NCBI RefSeq assembly: GCF_026625705.1
Contig: NZ_CP113059.1
Span: 3,968,001 to 4,032,000 of the forward strand
Source of the DNA: Pedobacter sp. SL55
GTDB taxonomy: Bacteria > Bacteroidota > Bacteroidia > Sphingobacteriales > Sphingobacteriaceae
DNA: 64,000 nt
Reading direction: 5' to 3'
A program made the translations under genes and the position numbers. Below are positions 1 to 9,383 of the stretch, piece by piece (within the stretch, counting starts at the first letter, position 1; every line of letters begins with the position of its first letter). A model generated the notes under the pieces. The model was not told where the DNA came from, ran no database searches, and was given only the letters and a program-made list of their open reading frames with translations.

Positions 1-2
1 AT

Positions 3-1208
3 AGAAGAGGGCTAAATACCTTTTATGGCATGAGAAGAGCAAGAAAAGAAGGCAGATGGCCTGGTCTTGCTCCTGTTGGCTACGTTAACCTGACATCGGA
101 AAACGGAAGAAAATATATCGCTCCAGATGGCGAACAGGCAAAATTGATGGAGTGGGCGTTCAAGGAAATTGCCAAGGAAAAATATTCTAGCGAACAGATA
201 TTCAATAAAGCAGTTGAAAATGGCTTGATTTGTAGTAAGAATAATTTTCTTCGTTGTATTCGAAACCCAATCTATTGCGGAGAGATTCTTGTCCCCAAAT
301 ATAAAGATGAAGAAGTCCGATTGGTAAGAGGGCTACATCAACCTATAATTTCGGCTTCGTTATTCTTTGATGTACAAGATATACTAGATGGTAAAAAAAG
401 AACCATCAAGACGAAGATTCTTTCTGATGATAATCTTCCATTAAAAGGTTTTCTCGCATGTTCCCGTTGTGATCGAACACTCTGTGGAAGTGCTTCCAAA
501 GGAAGGAACAATTACTATTATTATTACCACTGCTCATCTAAATGTGGATGCAGGTACAAAGCAGAATTAGTCAATAAACAGTTTGTTCAATTTTTGGATG
601 ACTATAGCTTAAATGCAAAAACTGCCGAGTTATTCAAAATGGTTATTTTGGATGAATACGCAAGTGATACCTTGGAAAACAAAGAATATAAAACCTATCT
701 GGCCAAACAGCTTACAGAAAACAACAATAAGCTTACAAGGGCAAGAGAACTATTGTTATTAGGTGATATTGATGGAAACGATTACAAAACCTTAAAACTG
801 GAATGTGAGGAGAATATCGTAAGAACGGAGGCAAAATTAGAAGAAATCACGAAAATGAAATATACAATAGCACAGTTAGAGCCAATCCTAAATGACGCGA
901 TTTTCACGTTAACTCGGTTATTTCCAATTTTCACCAAATCGGCCATTAATGATAAGAGAAGGCTGATTGGTTCGATGTTCCCCGAAAAATTCGATTTTGA
1001 AAGCCTACAACATCGAACCGCTTTAGTGAGTGAAACATTTCAACGTATCTACTTGATAAACAAGAAATTAGAAGGCAATAAAAAAGGGCAAAAGACTGTT
1101 AAAAATCTTTTGCCCCGTTACGGGTGGCTGATGGGGCTCGAACCCACGACCCTCGGCACCACAAACCAATACTCTAACCAACTGAGCTACAGCCACCGTG
1201 TTTTTTAG
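3..1208 (+). CDS. Large serine recombinase, C-terminal part (5' end outside window)
   Basis: This is the C-terminal part of a large serine recombinase, the integrase class of mobile elements. The frame is open to the first base of the window, so the gene starts upstream and the catalytic N-terminal resolvase domain with its nucleophilic serine is not visible. What is seen is the linker motif GRWPGLAPVGY (about residues 8-18 counted from the Met at 30), a Recombinase domain, a zinc-ribbon-like Cys cluster (CSRCDRTLC...CSSKCGC, about residues 143-175) and a Lys/Glu-rich coiled coil (about 225-275). The last 30 or so residues are unusual: they are read from the terminator and the antisense strand of a tRNA-His gene (LEPTTLGTTNQ is antisense tRNA). 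The native C-terminus was probably shorter, before the element joined the host sequence near 1075-1086. Family assignment is firm; activity is unknown. Confidence 0.85.
   Translation, partial: RRGLNTFYGMRRARKEGRWPGLAPVGYVNLTSENGRKYIAPDGEQAKLMEWAFKEIAKEKYSSEQIFNKAVENGLICSKNNFLRCIRNPIYCGEILVPKYKDEEVRLVRGLHQPIISASLFFDVQDILDGKKRTIKTKILSDDNLPLKGFLACSRCDRTLCGSASKGRNNYYYYYHCSSKCGCRYKAELVNKQFVQFLDDYSLNAKTAELFKMVILDEYASDTLENKEYKTYLAKQLTENNNKLTRARELLLLGDIDGNDYKTLKLECEENIVRTEAKLEEITKMKYTIAQLEPILNDAIFTLTRLFPIFTKSAINDKRRLIGSMFPEKFDFESLQHRTALVSETFQRIYLINKKLEGNKKGQKTVKNLLPRYGWLMGLEPTTLGTTNQYSNQLSYSHRVF
1081..1115 (-). terminator. Intrinsic terminator of tRNA-His
   Basis: A perfect 10-base-pair stem (GGGCAAAAGA at 1086-1095 with TCTTTTGCCC at 1106-1115) has a 10-base loop. 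On the minus strand it is followed by a T run (complement of 1081-1085). It lies 7 bases beyond the tRNA-His 3' end and inside the recombinase reading frame. Confidence 0.85.
1123..1197 (-). tRNA. tRNA-His (anticodon GTG)
   Basis: Read on the minus strand, the sequence folds into a complete cloverleaf. It has acceptor arm GTGGCTG/CAGCCAC with the extra G-1 paired to C73 that marks histidine tRNAs, D arm GCTC/GAGT, anticodon arm TTGGT/GCCGA with loop TTGTGGT (anticodon GTG), and T arm GTGGG/CCCAT with loop TTCGAGC. CCA is not encoded. The 3' end faces the recombinase gene, so the tRNA lies at the boundary of the integrated element. Confidence 0.95.
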
Positions 1209-1213
1209 TGTCA

Positions 1214-1244
1214 CAAAAGTACAACTTTATATATTCAAATCAAA
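1214..1244 (-). promoter_or_regulatory. Bacteroidetes-type promoter of tRNA-His
   Basis: The minus strand reads TTTG, 19 bases, TACTTTTG, an exact match to the Bacteroidetes -33/-7 consensus (TTTG, N19-21, TAnnTTTG). The -7 element ends 16 bases before the tRNA 5' end. Confidence 0.8.
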
Positions 1245-1776
1245 TATTTTTGAGATTGCTCTAATAAAAAATATGCAATTCGTTATTTTTCAAATATTTA
1301 ATTTTAAAAAAATATGCTCTGAAGTTTATCGACAATTATTGTTAAACACTTCATTTCTGTTTTTGCTTTCATTTTTAGCTTGCATTAATGACAAGTTATT
1401 TCAGAACAAGACGGCTTTTTTATTCCTATTTTCTATAGCATTTTAAAATTAGGGAAGTTGAAAGAGGATTTTGACACTGCCATACCTATGACGTGATAGA
1501 ACCATAACCAAATTATCTCCTTATTACATGACAAACAGCTCCGCATGATAAACTACAATCTATGAACCTTTCTCAACCAAAAGAGCACCACGTATATTGA
1601 ACGCAGCATCAAAGAACTTACCATTTCTCATTTAGACTTCGAGCTTCTTGTTGTCGGCAATTTTGGCATACAGAAAAAAAAGTAGCAAAAGGTAGTAATA
1701 AAATGTTTGGTTGTCTTTATCACTTTAAAGTGCCGCAATGCATTATTAACATTAAAACCTAAACCAACCAAACACG
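1245..1776. other. AT-rich intergenic region, no supported gene
   Basis: About 530 bases lie between the tRNA promoter and the beta-helix gene. I see no open frame with protein-like composition. A short stretch around 1560-1690 reads as disrupted protein fragments in several frames and may be a decayed gene, but I cannot assign it. The last 30 bases form an A/C-rich leader before the ATG at 1777. Confidence 0.4.
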
Positions 1777-3939
1777 ATGAGAAAAATTTTACCTTTTTTT
1801 ATTACTTGTCTCTTATTAATTTCCGGCCAAATTAAAGCCGAAATCTGGTATGTTAGCCCAGGTGGCTCGGGTAACGGGAAAACCAGCTGGGCAAATGCCT
1901 CAGGAAACCTTCAAAACGTAATCGATGCAGCTCAAAGTGGCGACGAGATATGGGTAGCACAAGGCACTTATATACCGACAATAAAGGCTGGAAACGGAAC
2001 TGAAGACAGAGATGTTTCTTTTGTTTTGAAAAGTGGCGTGGCTATTTACGGTGGTTTTTTTGGAAATGAAGCAACTAGGGCAGCAAGAAACCCTACGCTT
2101 TACTTAACCACCCTTAATGGCGATATCAACAATACGCCAACAGACAATACAGATGACGCCTACCATGTTGTAATCTCTGTGGCTAATAACAGCGACACCA
2201 TTTTAGATGGATTTACTATTGAAAAAGGCCATGCCAATGGTACAACGGGTAATATAACTGTTTCTAGTACAGTTGTACCAAGAAACTCCGGTGGTGGTAT
2301 CATGTCCAGATCAAGCGATGCAAAATTTGCAAACCTGATTATCCAGAAAAACTTCTGCTATGGTGGCAATGGTGGGGGCGTCTATTCTTCACCAGGAAAT
2401 CTCACGATAGCCAACACAAAAATCCTTCAGAATGAATCTAGTGTTGCCACAGGTGGCAACGGCACATCGGGCGCTATCTGGATTTCTGGAGCTTCAGGCT
2501 CGATCAACAAAATGACCTTAACTGATGTCACCATAAGTAACAATACTGCAAAGAACAACGGCGGTGCAATCTACATCAACACCTACAGTAACATTACCTT
2601 CAACAACGTGATTTTTGAGAACAACACCACCACAGCCGGACTTGGTGGTGCAATCTACATTACAGGTCTAGCAACGGCCATCAATAACGTAGATTTTAGC
2701 AAAGTGGTTTTCAAAGGCAATACTGCCACAGCAGGATCTGGAGGAGCAATATATATGGGTGCCAACTCAAACTATGTATTCAACGATGCCAGTTTTATCA
2801 AGAACGAAGCTAGACTGTCGGCTGGCGCCCTATTTCTTTTAAAAGGAGCCACAGATGCTGCTTTAACAAATCCTTTGATACGGAACACCATTTTTTACGG
2901 AAATAAAGCACAGAACACTGCTAACGGCGGCGGTGCGGCAGCAATCAGCGGTGCTAACACCAATTTAGTGAATTGTACTTTTTATGAAAATTATGCCAAA
3001 TTTAGAGGAGGAGCAATTAACGTATACAGCGGTGCCTCGGTAGCAATTTATAATTCTATCCTGTTCGCTAATGTAGCTGATGATACCGGAGTTGACATCT
3101 ACAATACAATTGCAGCTGGCACATTGACCAACATAGACCTTAAAAACTCGCTTACACAAGTGGCCGGAACAAATGCCCTTAACGGCAATGTAGTTGGCGC
3201 AAACCCCAACTTTTTTAACCTAGATGAAAATCATCCGTTTTTTCTTCAGCTGGATTATACAACAAGTCCAGCTGTAAATACTGGTTTAAATGCACACTTT
3301 ACCGATGCGCTAACCAGTAAAGATAGAGCTGGTTACGACCGTATCTATGGAGGCACTATAGACATGGGCGCTTACGAAAGCAACCCTGTGGTTTTGCCAG
3401 TTACCCTAGACAGATACGAAGCAAAGCTACTGGATGGCGTAGTGAAACTTACCTGGACTACCCTTTCTGAACGACATAACGATTATTTTTTGATCGAAAA
3501 AAGTGCCGATGGAAAAACATTTGAGACCCTACAAAAAATACCTGCAAAAGGCAACGGCGCAAGTACACAACTATACACCGCACAAGACACGAAACCTTAT
3601 AGCCCTTATACCTATTACCAACTTAAACAGGTAGATTTAGACGGCACTACGAAAAATTATGATGTGCTACGTGTGAAAACACCGATATTGACAAGTAACA
3701 AAGTGAATGTTTATCCAAATCCGGTTACAGCCAACCAACTTAACTTCGCTACCGCCAACAAATCTTTCACAAATGCTAAAATTGTAAACCTATATGGGCA
3801 GGTTGTGAAAGAGTTTACCATCAATACCCAAAACAACAGCAGCGTGGCGCTGGATATTACGGGTCTTTCGCCAAACATTTATTTCTTGCAGTTGCTAGGA
3901 AACAGCCAAAAAGAAACGGTAAAATTTCAAAAACTATAA
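1777..3939 (+). CDS. Secreted right-handed beta-helix protein with T9SS sorting domain
   Basis: This 720-residue exported protein has an N-terminal signal peptide (about residues 1-21, ending IKA). Next comes a DUF1565-like start (WYVSPGGSGNGKTSWANA) and a long parallel beta-helix (about 40-530) rich in GGA-Y/I-N turns, as in polymorphic outer-membrane protein and pectate-lyase-like repeats (for example NNGGAIYIN, GLGGAIYIT, GSGGAIYMG). A beta-sandwich region follows (about 545-640). The C-terminus (about 640-720, VYPNPVTANQ ... NIYFLQLLG) is a type A type IX secretion sorting domain, so the protein should leave the cell through the T9SS and be anchored or released. Substrate is unknown; such folds occur in polysaccharide lyases and in adhesins. 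It stands alone and its link to the nutrient-uptake genes downstream is not shown. Confidence 0.85.
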   Translation: MRKILPFFITCLLLISGQIKAEIWYVSPGGSGNGKTSWANASGNLQNVIDAAQSGDEIWVAQGTYIPTIKAGNGTEDRDVSFVLKSGVAIYGGFFGNEATRAARNPTLYLTTLNGDINNTPTDNTDDAYHVVISVANNSDTILDGFTIEKGHANGTTGNITVSSTVVPRNSGGGIMSRSSDAKFANLIIQKNFCYGGNGGGVYSSPGNLTIANTKILQNESSVATGGNGTSGAIWISGASGSINKMTLTDVTISNNTAKNNGGAIYINTYSNITFNNVIFENNTTTAGLGGAIYITGLATAINNVDFSKVVFKGNTATAGSGGAIYMGANSNYVFNDASFIKNEARLSAGALFLLKGATDAALTNPLIRNTIFYGNKAQNTANGGGAAAISGANTNLVNCTFYENYAKFRGGAINVYSGASVAIYNSILFANVADDTGVDIYNTIAAGTLTNIDLKNSLTQVAGTNALNGNVVGANPNFFNLDENHPFFLQLDYTTSPAVNTGLNAHFTDALTSKDRAGYDRIYGGTIDMGAYESNPVVLPVTLDRYEAKLLDGVVKLTWTTLSERHNDYFLIEKSADGKTFETLQKIPAKGNGASTQLYTAQDTKPYSPYTYYQLKQVDLDGTTKNYDVLRVKTPILTSNKVNVYPNPVTANQLNFATANKSFTNAKIVNLYGQVVKEFTINTQNNSSVALDITGLSPNIYFLQLLGNSQKETVKFQKL

Positions 3940-4037
3940 GCATAACAAAAAAATGACATGATAAATATGCCCTTAAATAATATTTTAAGGCATATTTTAT
4001 CTTATTTTCACAATACATTCTTCCCAAAAAATTTGAA

Positions 4038-4642
4038 ATGAGCCACATGATACAAGAATCAGAAATATGGGAAAAGTTTAAATCGGGGCATACCAGTTCT
4101 TTTGAATGGATTTACGATCGTTATTCTAAAGAGTTGTTTAAATACGGTTGTGGTTTTTCGTTCGATCAGGATCTGGTAGAAGACTGCATTCAAGAGCTTT
4201 TTACCAGCTTATGGCAAAAGAGAAAGGGTTTAGGCCCAACTACTTCTATCAAATTCTATTTGCTTGGCAGCCTGCGTAGAATGTTGGTAAGAAAAACATC
4301 TCAAAGCAAAAAGAGAGCACTCAACGAAATCGAATTTTACGACGCTTTTCAGCATCAGTCATCTCCAGAAAGTATTTTTATACTCGAAGAGGAAGACGGA
4401 ATCTGCAATATTTGCTGATAACGGCCCTAAATAGTCTTTCTTTTAGGCAACGTGAAGTAATGTACCTACGCTACTATCAAGACATGTCTTTCGATGAGAT
4501 TTCACAAATCATGGAAATTCCAAAGAAAACAGCCTATAATATTGTATTTATTGCTTTAGATGTGCTAAAGAAAAAACTGAACCTTTCTTCTGCAAAACTG
4601 CTCTCGCTTTTGGCTACCCTATTACTAAACCACACAAATTAA
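4038..4642 (+). pseudogene. ECF RNA polymerase sigma factor, frameshifted
   Basis: This is an extracytoplasmic-function sigma-70 factor of about 200 residues in two frames. The first frame (4038 to about 4410) holds region 2 (FEWIYDRYSKELFKYG ... EDCIQELFTSLWQ). The second (from about 4409) holds region 4 with its helix-turn-helix (LNSLSFRQREVMYLRYYQDMSFDEISQIMEIPKKTAYN). One base is missing near 4409, between ...DGICN and LLITALNS; one added base restores a normal-length protein. In Bacteroidetes such factors pair with a FecR anti-sigma and a SusC receptor, and both follow here (8263, 9384), so this gene probably controls the uptake island. Whether the break is real or a base-calling error cannot be told from this window; other genes here are broken in the same way. 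ATG at 4047 is an alternative start. Confidence 0.8.
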
Positions 4643-4745
4643 CGGTTGATATTTTAATCTGCTAAACAAACCCACAAACTATTAAAACGTACCAGCTCAT
4701 TCAACTTTGCTAGACGCTAAAACAATTTACAATATACACACTTCA

Positions 4746-5759
4746 ATGAAACTTAGTTTTAAGAACTTAGAACTGTCGCTCGAATATCCTTTCGGAATAG
4801 CGAGTTACACCCGTACTTCGCACCCCATAGTGAGCATAAGCATCACACAAAACGGAATGGTTGGCTACGGAGAGGCATCAATGGCCAAGTACCTTGGCGA
4901 AACGCAGGAAAGCGTGGGCAACTTCCTTAAAAAAGTAGATCTTTCAAATTTCTGCGCTCAAAACTCGATAGAATCGATAATGACTTATGTAGAAGAACTT
5001 GCGCCCAATAATACTGCGGCTAAAACCGCAATAGATATTGCACTTCACGACCTAAGAGGAAAACTTCTGGGTGTACCATGCTACCAGTTCGTCCAAGCCG
5101 ACCCCAAAAACATGCCTGTTACCTCGCTAACCATTGGTATTGATAACCTAGATATGATTAGAAAAAAGGTAAGGGGCGCAGCAGGTTTCAAGGCGCTAAA
5201 AATCAAATTGGGCAGCCATCAGGATAAAGAAATCATCAATACGGTAAGAGAAGAAACAGAGGTACCCTTGTACATAGATGCAAACCAAGGCTGGACAGAC
5301 AAACATGAGGCTTTAGAAATGATCCACTGGTTGGCAGAGAAAGGCACTGAATTTATAGAACAGCCAATGGATAGGAATAATCGTGACGACAATGCCTGGA
5401 TTACAGCTCATAGCCCCATCCCCATCATTGCCGATGAAGCAATGCAACGTTTATCCGATCTTGAAAATCTCAAAGGCCTGTACCATGGCATCAACATTAA
5501 GCTAATGAAATGTACAGGTTTATTGGAAGCCTCAAAAATCATCAGCAGCGCTAGAGCCCTAGACCTCAAAATCATGGTGGGCTGTATGTCAGAAACTTCC
5601 TGTGGTATTATGGCTGGAGCGGCAATTGCGCCACTTTGCGACTGGGCAGACCTAGACGGCCCGTGGTTAATTACCAATAATCCATTTGAAAAACCAATGC
5701 TGGTAGACGGCAAAATACAACTTAAAAATCAAGCTGGCTTAGGCCTTACACTCCTATAA
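4746..5759 (+). CDS. Dipeptide epimerase (L-Ala-D/L-Glu epimerase type)
   Basis: An enolase-superfamily enzyme of 337 residues. Visible active-site motifs are the KxK pair (ALKIKLGS, about residue 150), the metal ligands Asp (YIDANQGW), Glu (FIEQPMD) and Asp/Glu (IIADEAM), a later catalytic Lys (NIKLMKCTG) and the substrate-specificity motif DLDGPW near the C-terminus. These match the muconate-lactonizing subgroup that epimerizes dipeptides, classically L-Ala-D-Glu from murein to L-Ala-L-Glu. I chose ATG 4746 because family members begin MKLSFKNL; the upstream extension from a TTG at 4707 has no family features. It lies 10 bases before the DUF819 permease and is probably cotranscribed with it. 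The exact dipeptide cannot be read from sequence; the cytoplasmic site and the epimerase class are well supported. Confidence 0.87.
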   Translation: MKLSFKNLELSLEYPFGIASYTRTSHPIVSISITQNGMVGYGEASMAKYLGETQESVGNFLKKVDLSNFCAQNSIESIMTYVEELAPNNTAAKTAIDIALHDLRGKLLGVPCYQFVQADPKNMPVTSLTIGIDNLDMIRKKVRGAAGFKALKIKLGSHQDKEIINTVREETEVPLYIDANQGWTDKHEALEMIHWLAEKGTEFIEQPMDRNNRDDNAWITAHSPIPIIADEAMQRLSDLENLKGLYHGINIKLMKCTGLLEASKIISSARALDLKIMVGCMSETSCGIMAGAAIAPLCDWADLDGPWLITNNPFEKPMLVDGKIQLKNQAGLGLTLL

Positions 5760-5769
5760 ACCTTTATTT

Positions 5770-7014
5770 ATGTCTGAACCAATGATAACCAATGACGCAG
5801 TAGTTTTAGGAATTTTAGTGGTAATTATTGCCTTTGTATTTACCACTTCTTCTGGAAACAGCAGCTTTTTTAAAAAATTCTACACCGTTATTCCTTCAGT
5901 TTTACTTTGTTATTTTATACCAGGATTACTGAACACTTTCGGTGTGATTTCTGGCGAACAATCTAAGCTATATAGCGTAATGTCGCGTTATTTACTGCCA
6001 GCCAGTTTGGTGTTATTTACCATTAGCCTTGATTTTAAGGAAATTTGGAAACTGAGAAACAAAGCTGGAGTGATATTCCTCACGGCATGTATCAGCGTTA
6101 TTATTGGCGGCCCCATCTCTATGTGGATTTTTTCGTTGATCTCTCCAGACACCTTAAAAGGCGAAGGCAGTGATGAGGTTTGGCGAGGATTGTCTACCAT
6201 TGCCGGCTCTTGGATTGGCGGCGGAGCTAACCAGGCTGCCATGTACGAAACCTTTAAACCTAGTGCCAAACTTTATTCTTCGATGATTACCATCGACGTG
6301 ATCATTGCGAACATTTGGATGGCAGTATTATTATATGGAGCCACAATAACCAAAAAGATAGATCGGTTTTTAAAGTCCGACAACTCGGCAATAGACGAAC
6401 TGAAACTAAAGATAGAGCGGTACCAGCTAGATAACATGCGTATACCAAGCACAACCGATATCGTGCTTATTTTAGCCGTAGGCCTAGGTGTAACGGGTTT
6501 TGCTCATTTTCTGTCAGAGCTAATTGTACCGTGGGTAAAACTAAATGCGCCTTATTTAGAAAAATTCAGTTTAACCTCAGATTTCTTTTGGATGGTTGCC
6601 TTGGCCACCATGATGGGTATTTTATTATCGTTTACCAAATTAAGAAACCTGGAGGGAGCTGGAGCATCTCGCATCGCAACGGTTTTCCTTTACATTTTAA
6701 TTGCCAGCATTGGTATGCGTATGGATGTTTTCTCCATATTCGACAGTCCGGGGCTATTGTTTTTATGCTTCATCTGGATCATTATTCATGGAATATGCTT
6801 ATTGGTTATCGCCAAGTTAACCAAAACCCCATTTTTCTTTGTAGCCGTGAATAGTCAGGCTGTAATTGGCGGGGCTGCCTCTGCCCCTATTGTTGCTAGC
6901 GCATTTTACCCATCATTAGCTCCTGTAGGTGTATTAATGGCGATTTTAGGCTATGCCACTGGCACTTACGGTGCCTACCTATGTGGGCTATTGATGCAAA
7001 TGATTCCTCATTAA
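5770..7014 (+). CDS. DUF819 family integral membrane protein (putative transporter)
   Basis: A 414-residue protein with about ten hydrophobic helices, of the DUF819 (YjcL-like) family. Seen are a hydrophobic N-terminus, conserved glycine-rich motifs (STIAGSWIGGGANQAAM about 140-156; SQAVIGGAASAPIVASAFYPSLAPVGVLMAILGYATGTY near the end, divided here across residues 362-400) and a charged cytoplasmic loop (about 195-225). The function of this family is not established; gene context with dipeptide epimerases suggests an inner-membrane carrier for peptides or amino acids. It follows the epimerase by 10 bases and is followed after 5 bases by the beta-lactamase-fold lipoprotein, which fits one operon. 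Confidence 0.82.
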   Translation: MSEPMITNDAVVLGILVVIIAFVFTTSSGNSSFFKKFYTVIPSVLLCYFIPGLLNTFGVISGEQSKLYSVMSRYLLPASLVLFTISLDFKEIWKLRNKAGVIFLTACISVIIGGPISMWIFSLISPDTLKGEGSDEVWRGLSTIAGSWIGGGANQAAMYETFKPSAKLYSSMITIDVIIANIWMAVLLYGATITKKIDRFLKSDNSAIDELKLKIERYQLDNMRIPSTTDIVLILAVGLGVTGFAHFLSELIVPWVKLNAPYLEKFSLTSDFFWMVALATMMGILLSFTKLRNLEGAGASRIATVFLYILIASIGMRMDVFSIFDSPGLLFLCFIWIIIHGICLLVIAKLTKTPFFFVAVNSQAVIGGAASAPIVASAFYPSLAPVGVLMAILGYATGTYGAYLCGLLMQMIPH

Positions 7015-7019
7015 CAAAT

Positions 7020-8196
7020 ATGATGTATAGCATTGGAAGATTTCTGAACTTAAAACTGCTATTCGCTATTACGATGGCTATGGCAGTTTTTACGTCTTGC
7101 AGCAAAAAAAACACTGCTATCAAAGAAACAGTAGTGATTGAGCCTGTGCCAAGCACTCAGTTTTCGAACAATGCCTTAGCGTCTGATTTAGATAGGCTAA
7201 TTGATTCTATTTTTAGGCCGCTGATGCTCAAAAGTAGCAGCGTAGGTTTAAGTATCGGAATTTTAAAAAATGGTACAGCTTCTTTTTATGGCTACGGCAC
7301 CATCGCAAAAAACAGCAAACAATTGCCAAACGAAAACACCGCATTCGAAATTGGATCTATCTCTAAAACTTTTACGGCAGCCATGATTGTTAAATTTCTT
7401 CAAGAAAAAGGATTGACGATAGAAGCACCCATTGGCAGGTTTTTACCAAAAGATATACCAGTGCTTCAATTAAATGGCGAAGAAATAAAGTTTAAGCATT
7501 TGCTCAACCACACTTCTGGGATACCACGCCTACCTGACGATATTGGTGTTGGCACCAACGCAGTGGATCCATACGCTATTTATGATACCTTAAGGCTTTA
7601 CAGTTACTTAAAAACAGCCATACCATTAAGCACACCAGGACGAACCTATCTATACTCTAATTTGGGATTTGGCATACTCAGTACCATTTTGGAGAGAAAC
7701 ACGCAGATATCATTCGCAGAAAAATTGATTACCGACCTGAGCGAACCCTTAGCTTTATCGAGAACCAGATCTAAAATAACAGAATACAGCAGTAACCTCT
7801 CTTACGGCTATGACGACAGGGGCTACCAAACTCCCTATTGGGACGGAAATGATAAAGGTGCATTTAAAGGTGCCGGATCTATCTACTCAACTGCTTATGA
7901 TTTAATTAGATACGCTAAAGAATATATAGCACCAACCAACAGTAACATTACGCCATTATTTACACAATGCGAGCAACAGACTTTCATATCTGGCAACACA
8001 CGTGTAGGCCTGGCATGGAACCTAAAAAAACTATAACAATATCCCCTGTCTTTATCACAATGGTGCAACCAGCGGCTACGGAGCTTACTTAGTAATTAGC
8101 AAGGCCAAAGGAATTGCCATTATTACGCTGATGAACAATACAGACGAAGACATTTACCGAAGAACAGAATTTTTAGCACTGAGACTGATCAGATAA
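7020..8196 (+). pseudogene. Beta-lactamase-fold serine hydrolase lipoprotein, frameshifted near its end
   Basis: A class C beta-lactamase/DD-peptidase-fold hydrolase of about 390 residues. The Met at 7020 (or 7023) gives a lipoprotein signal (MAVFTSC, lipid-bearing Cys). The catalytic SxxK is seen as GSISKTFTAAM and the Tyr motif as YLYSNLGFG. The first frame stops at 8036 just after GLAWNLK. The second frame continues N-Y-N-N-I-P-C-L then YHNGATSGYGAYLVISKAKG to a stop at 8194-8196, supplying the third motif (HNG in place of KTG). The break is at a run of seven A (8024-8030); six A would keep one frame, which is typical of a homopolymer error. It may cleave peptides containing D-amino acids, in keeping with the epimerase and permease just upstream. 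Confidence 0.82.
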
Positions 8197-8262
8197 ATAA
8201 AATGAGAAATTGGGTAGTAATTTAACAACCGGCTGCCTTTTAATATTTAAAACGCCATCAAC

Positions 8263-9303
8263 ATGGATTACAGAGATTATAAAACTTTAGATTTTGCAAC
8301 AGATGATTATTTCATTACCTGGGTTAAAACCCCAGATGAACAGAATAATGATTTCTGGAACAGCTTTTTAAAGGAAAACGAACATAAAGCCGCAGAAGTG
8401 AAACAAGCCAAGCGCCTTATCTTAGCAATGAACACCAAGCCTATTACCTGGGACCTGAACAGACAGGCCATGCTTAAAAAAAGGGTAATGGCCAATGTGA
8501 ATGCGCAGACTAACCGGAGCAATTTTTCTTTAAAACGAACCATTTTAAGAAGAGTAGCTATCGTTGCTTCTGCTTGTACAGCTGTAGCCGCTTGTTTTTT
8601 GATAAGTATTCCAGTATTTTCTGAACAGGCAACCTTTAAAACTGGAAAAAACCAAACTAAAGAAATTGTACTTCCAGATGGTTCTAGCGTGGTAATGAAT
8701 GCGAATACTAGTTTATCGTACCAAAGAAATTGGTGGAGCAGCAAAAGAAACACAGAATTGAACGGCGAAGCATTTTTTAAGGTTAAACACGATGACCACT
8801 CGGTTTTTACAGTACATTATGGCAAGCTATACGCAAAGGTTTTGGGTACTTCTTTCAATATTAAAGCATATAACGATTTGAGCGAAGCTCGTGTGACAGT
8901 AATTAGTGGAAAGGTGGAAGTTGGCGATATGAATGGAAAATTTGACCTGATTACTCCTAATAAAGAGAATATCTATCAGAAGAAAACAGACAAACATTTA
9001 ACAAGACTGGTAGATGCCCAAAAAGTAGCCAACTGGAGCAGCAACGAAATTAACCTCTTTGATGTGCCTTTCTCTGAAATGATTTTTACCTTGGAAAATT
9101 TATATAACGTAAAAATCGATTGTCCGCAAAGTATTTTGGATGCAGCAGACCATACAACAATCCACTTCAAAAAAACCGACAAGATTGAAAATGCGCTGGG
9201 CATCATCTGCCTCATCCACAATCTCGATTACAAAATCAATAAACCAAACCATATTACCCTATCGGTATTTAAACCAAAACAACAACCATCTCCTTTACCT
9301 TAA
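8263..9303 (+). CDS. FecR-type anti-sigma factor
   Basis: A 346-residue inner-membrane anti-sigma factor. It has a cytoplasmic N-terminal part (about 1-85) that would bind the sigma factor, one transmembrane helix (about 92-112, VAIVASACTAVAACFLISIP), a periplasmic FecR domain (about 120-225, KEIVLPDGSSVVMNANTSL ... RVTVISGKVEVG) and a C-terminal DUF4974-like region (about 255-335). In Bacteroidetes this protein senses the loaded SusC receptor through the receptor's STN domain and frees the ECF sigma factor. The receptor with an STN domain starts 80 bases downstream and the sigma gene is 3.6 kb upstream; several enzyme genes stand between sigma and anti-sigma, which is an uncommon order. Confidence 0.9.
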   Translation: MDYRDYKTLDFATDDYFITWVKTPDEQNNDFWNSFLKENEHKAAEVKQAKRLILAMNTKPITWDLNRQAMLKKRVMANVNAQTNRSNFSLKRTILRRVAIVASACTAVAACFLISIPVFSEQATFKTGKNQTKEIVLPDGSSVVMNANTSLSYQRNWWSSKRNTELNGEAFFKVKHDDHSVFTVHYGKLYAKVLGTSFNIKAYNDLSEARVTVISGKVEVGDMNGKFDLITPNKENIYQKKTDKHLTRLVDAQKVANWSSNEINLFDVPFSEMIFTLENLYNVKIDCPQSILDAADHTTIHFKKTDKIENALGIICLIHNLDYKINKPNHITLSVFKPKQQPSPLP

Positions 9304-9383
9304 ATTATAAACGATGAAAAATTACTAGCACAAATAAGCAGAAACAATTTCCAACTTACATTAACCACCAAGCAAGCCTAAAC

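Noticed and set aside
1198..1446. 82-residue open frame after the tRNA
   Set aside because: It starts inside the tRNA gene flank and is an AT-rich string of Phe, Ile and Leu without family features or a promoter.
4401..4420. Programmed -1 frameshift in the sigma factor
   Set aside because: No good slippery heptamer or downstream structure is visible, and the same kind of break occurs in many other genes of the window.
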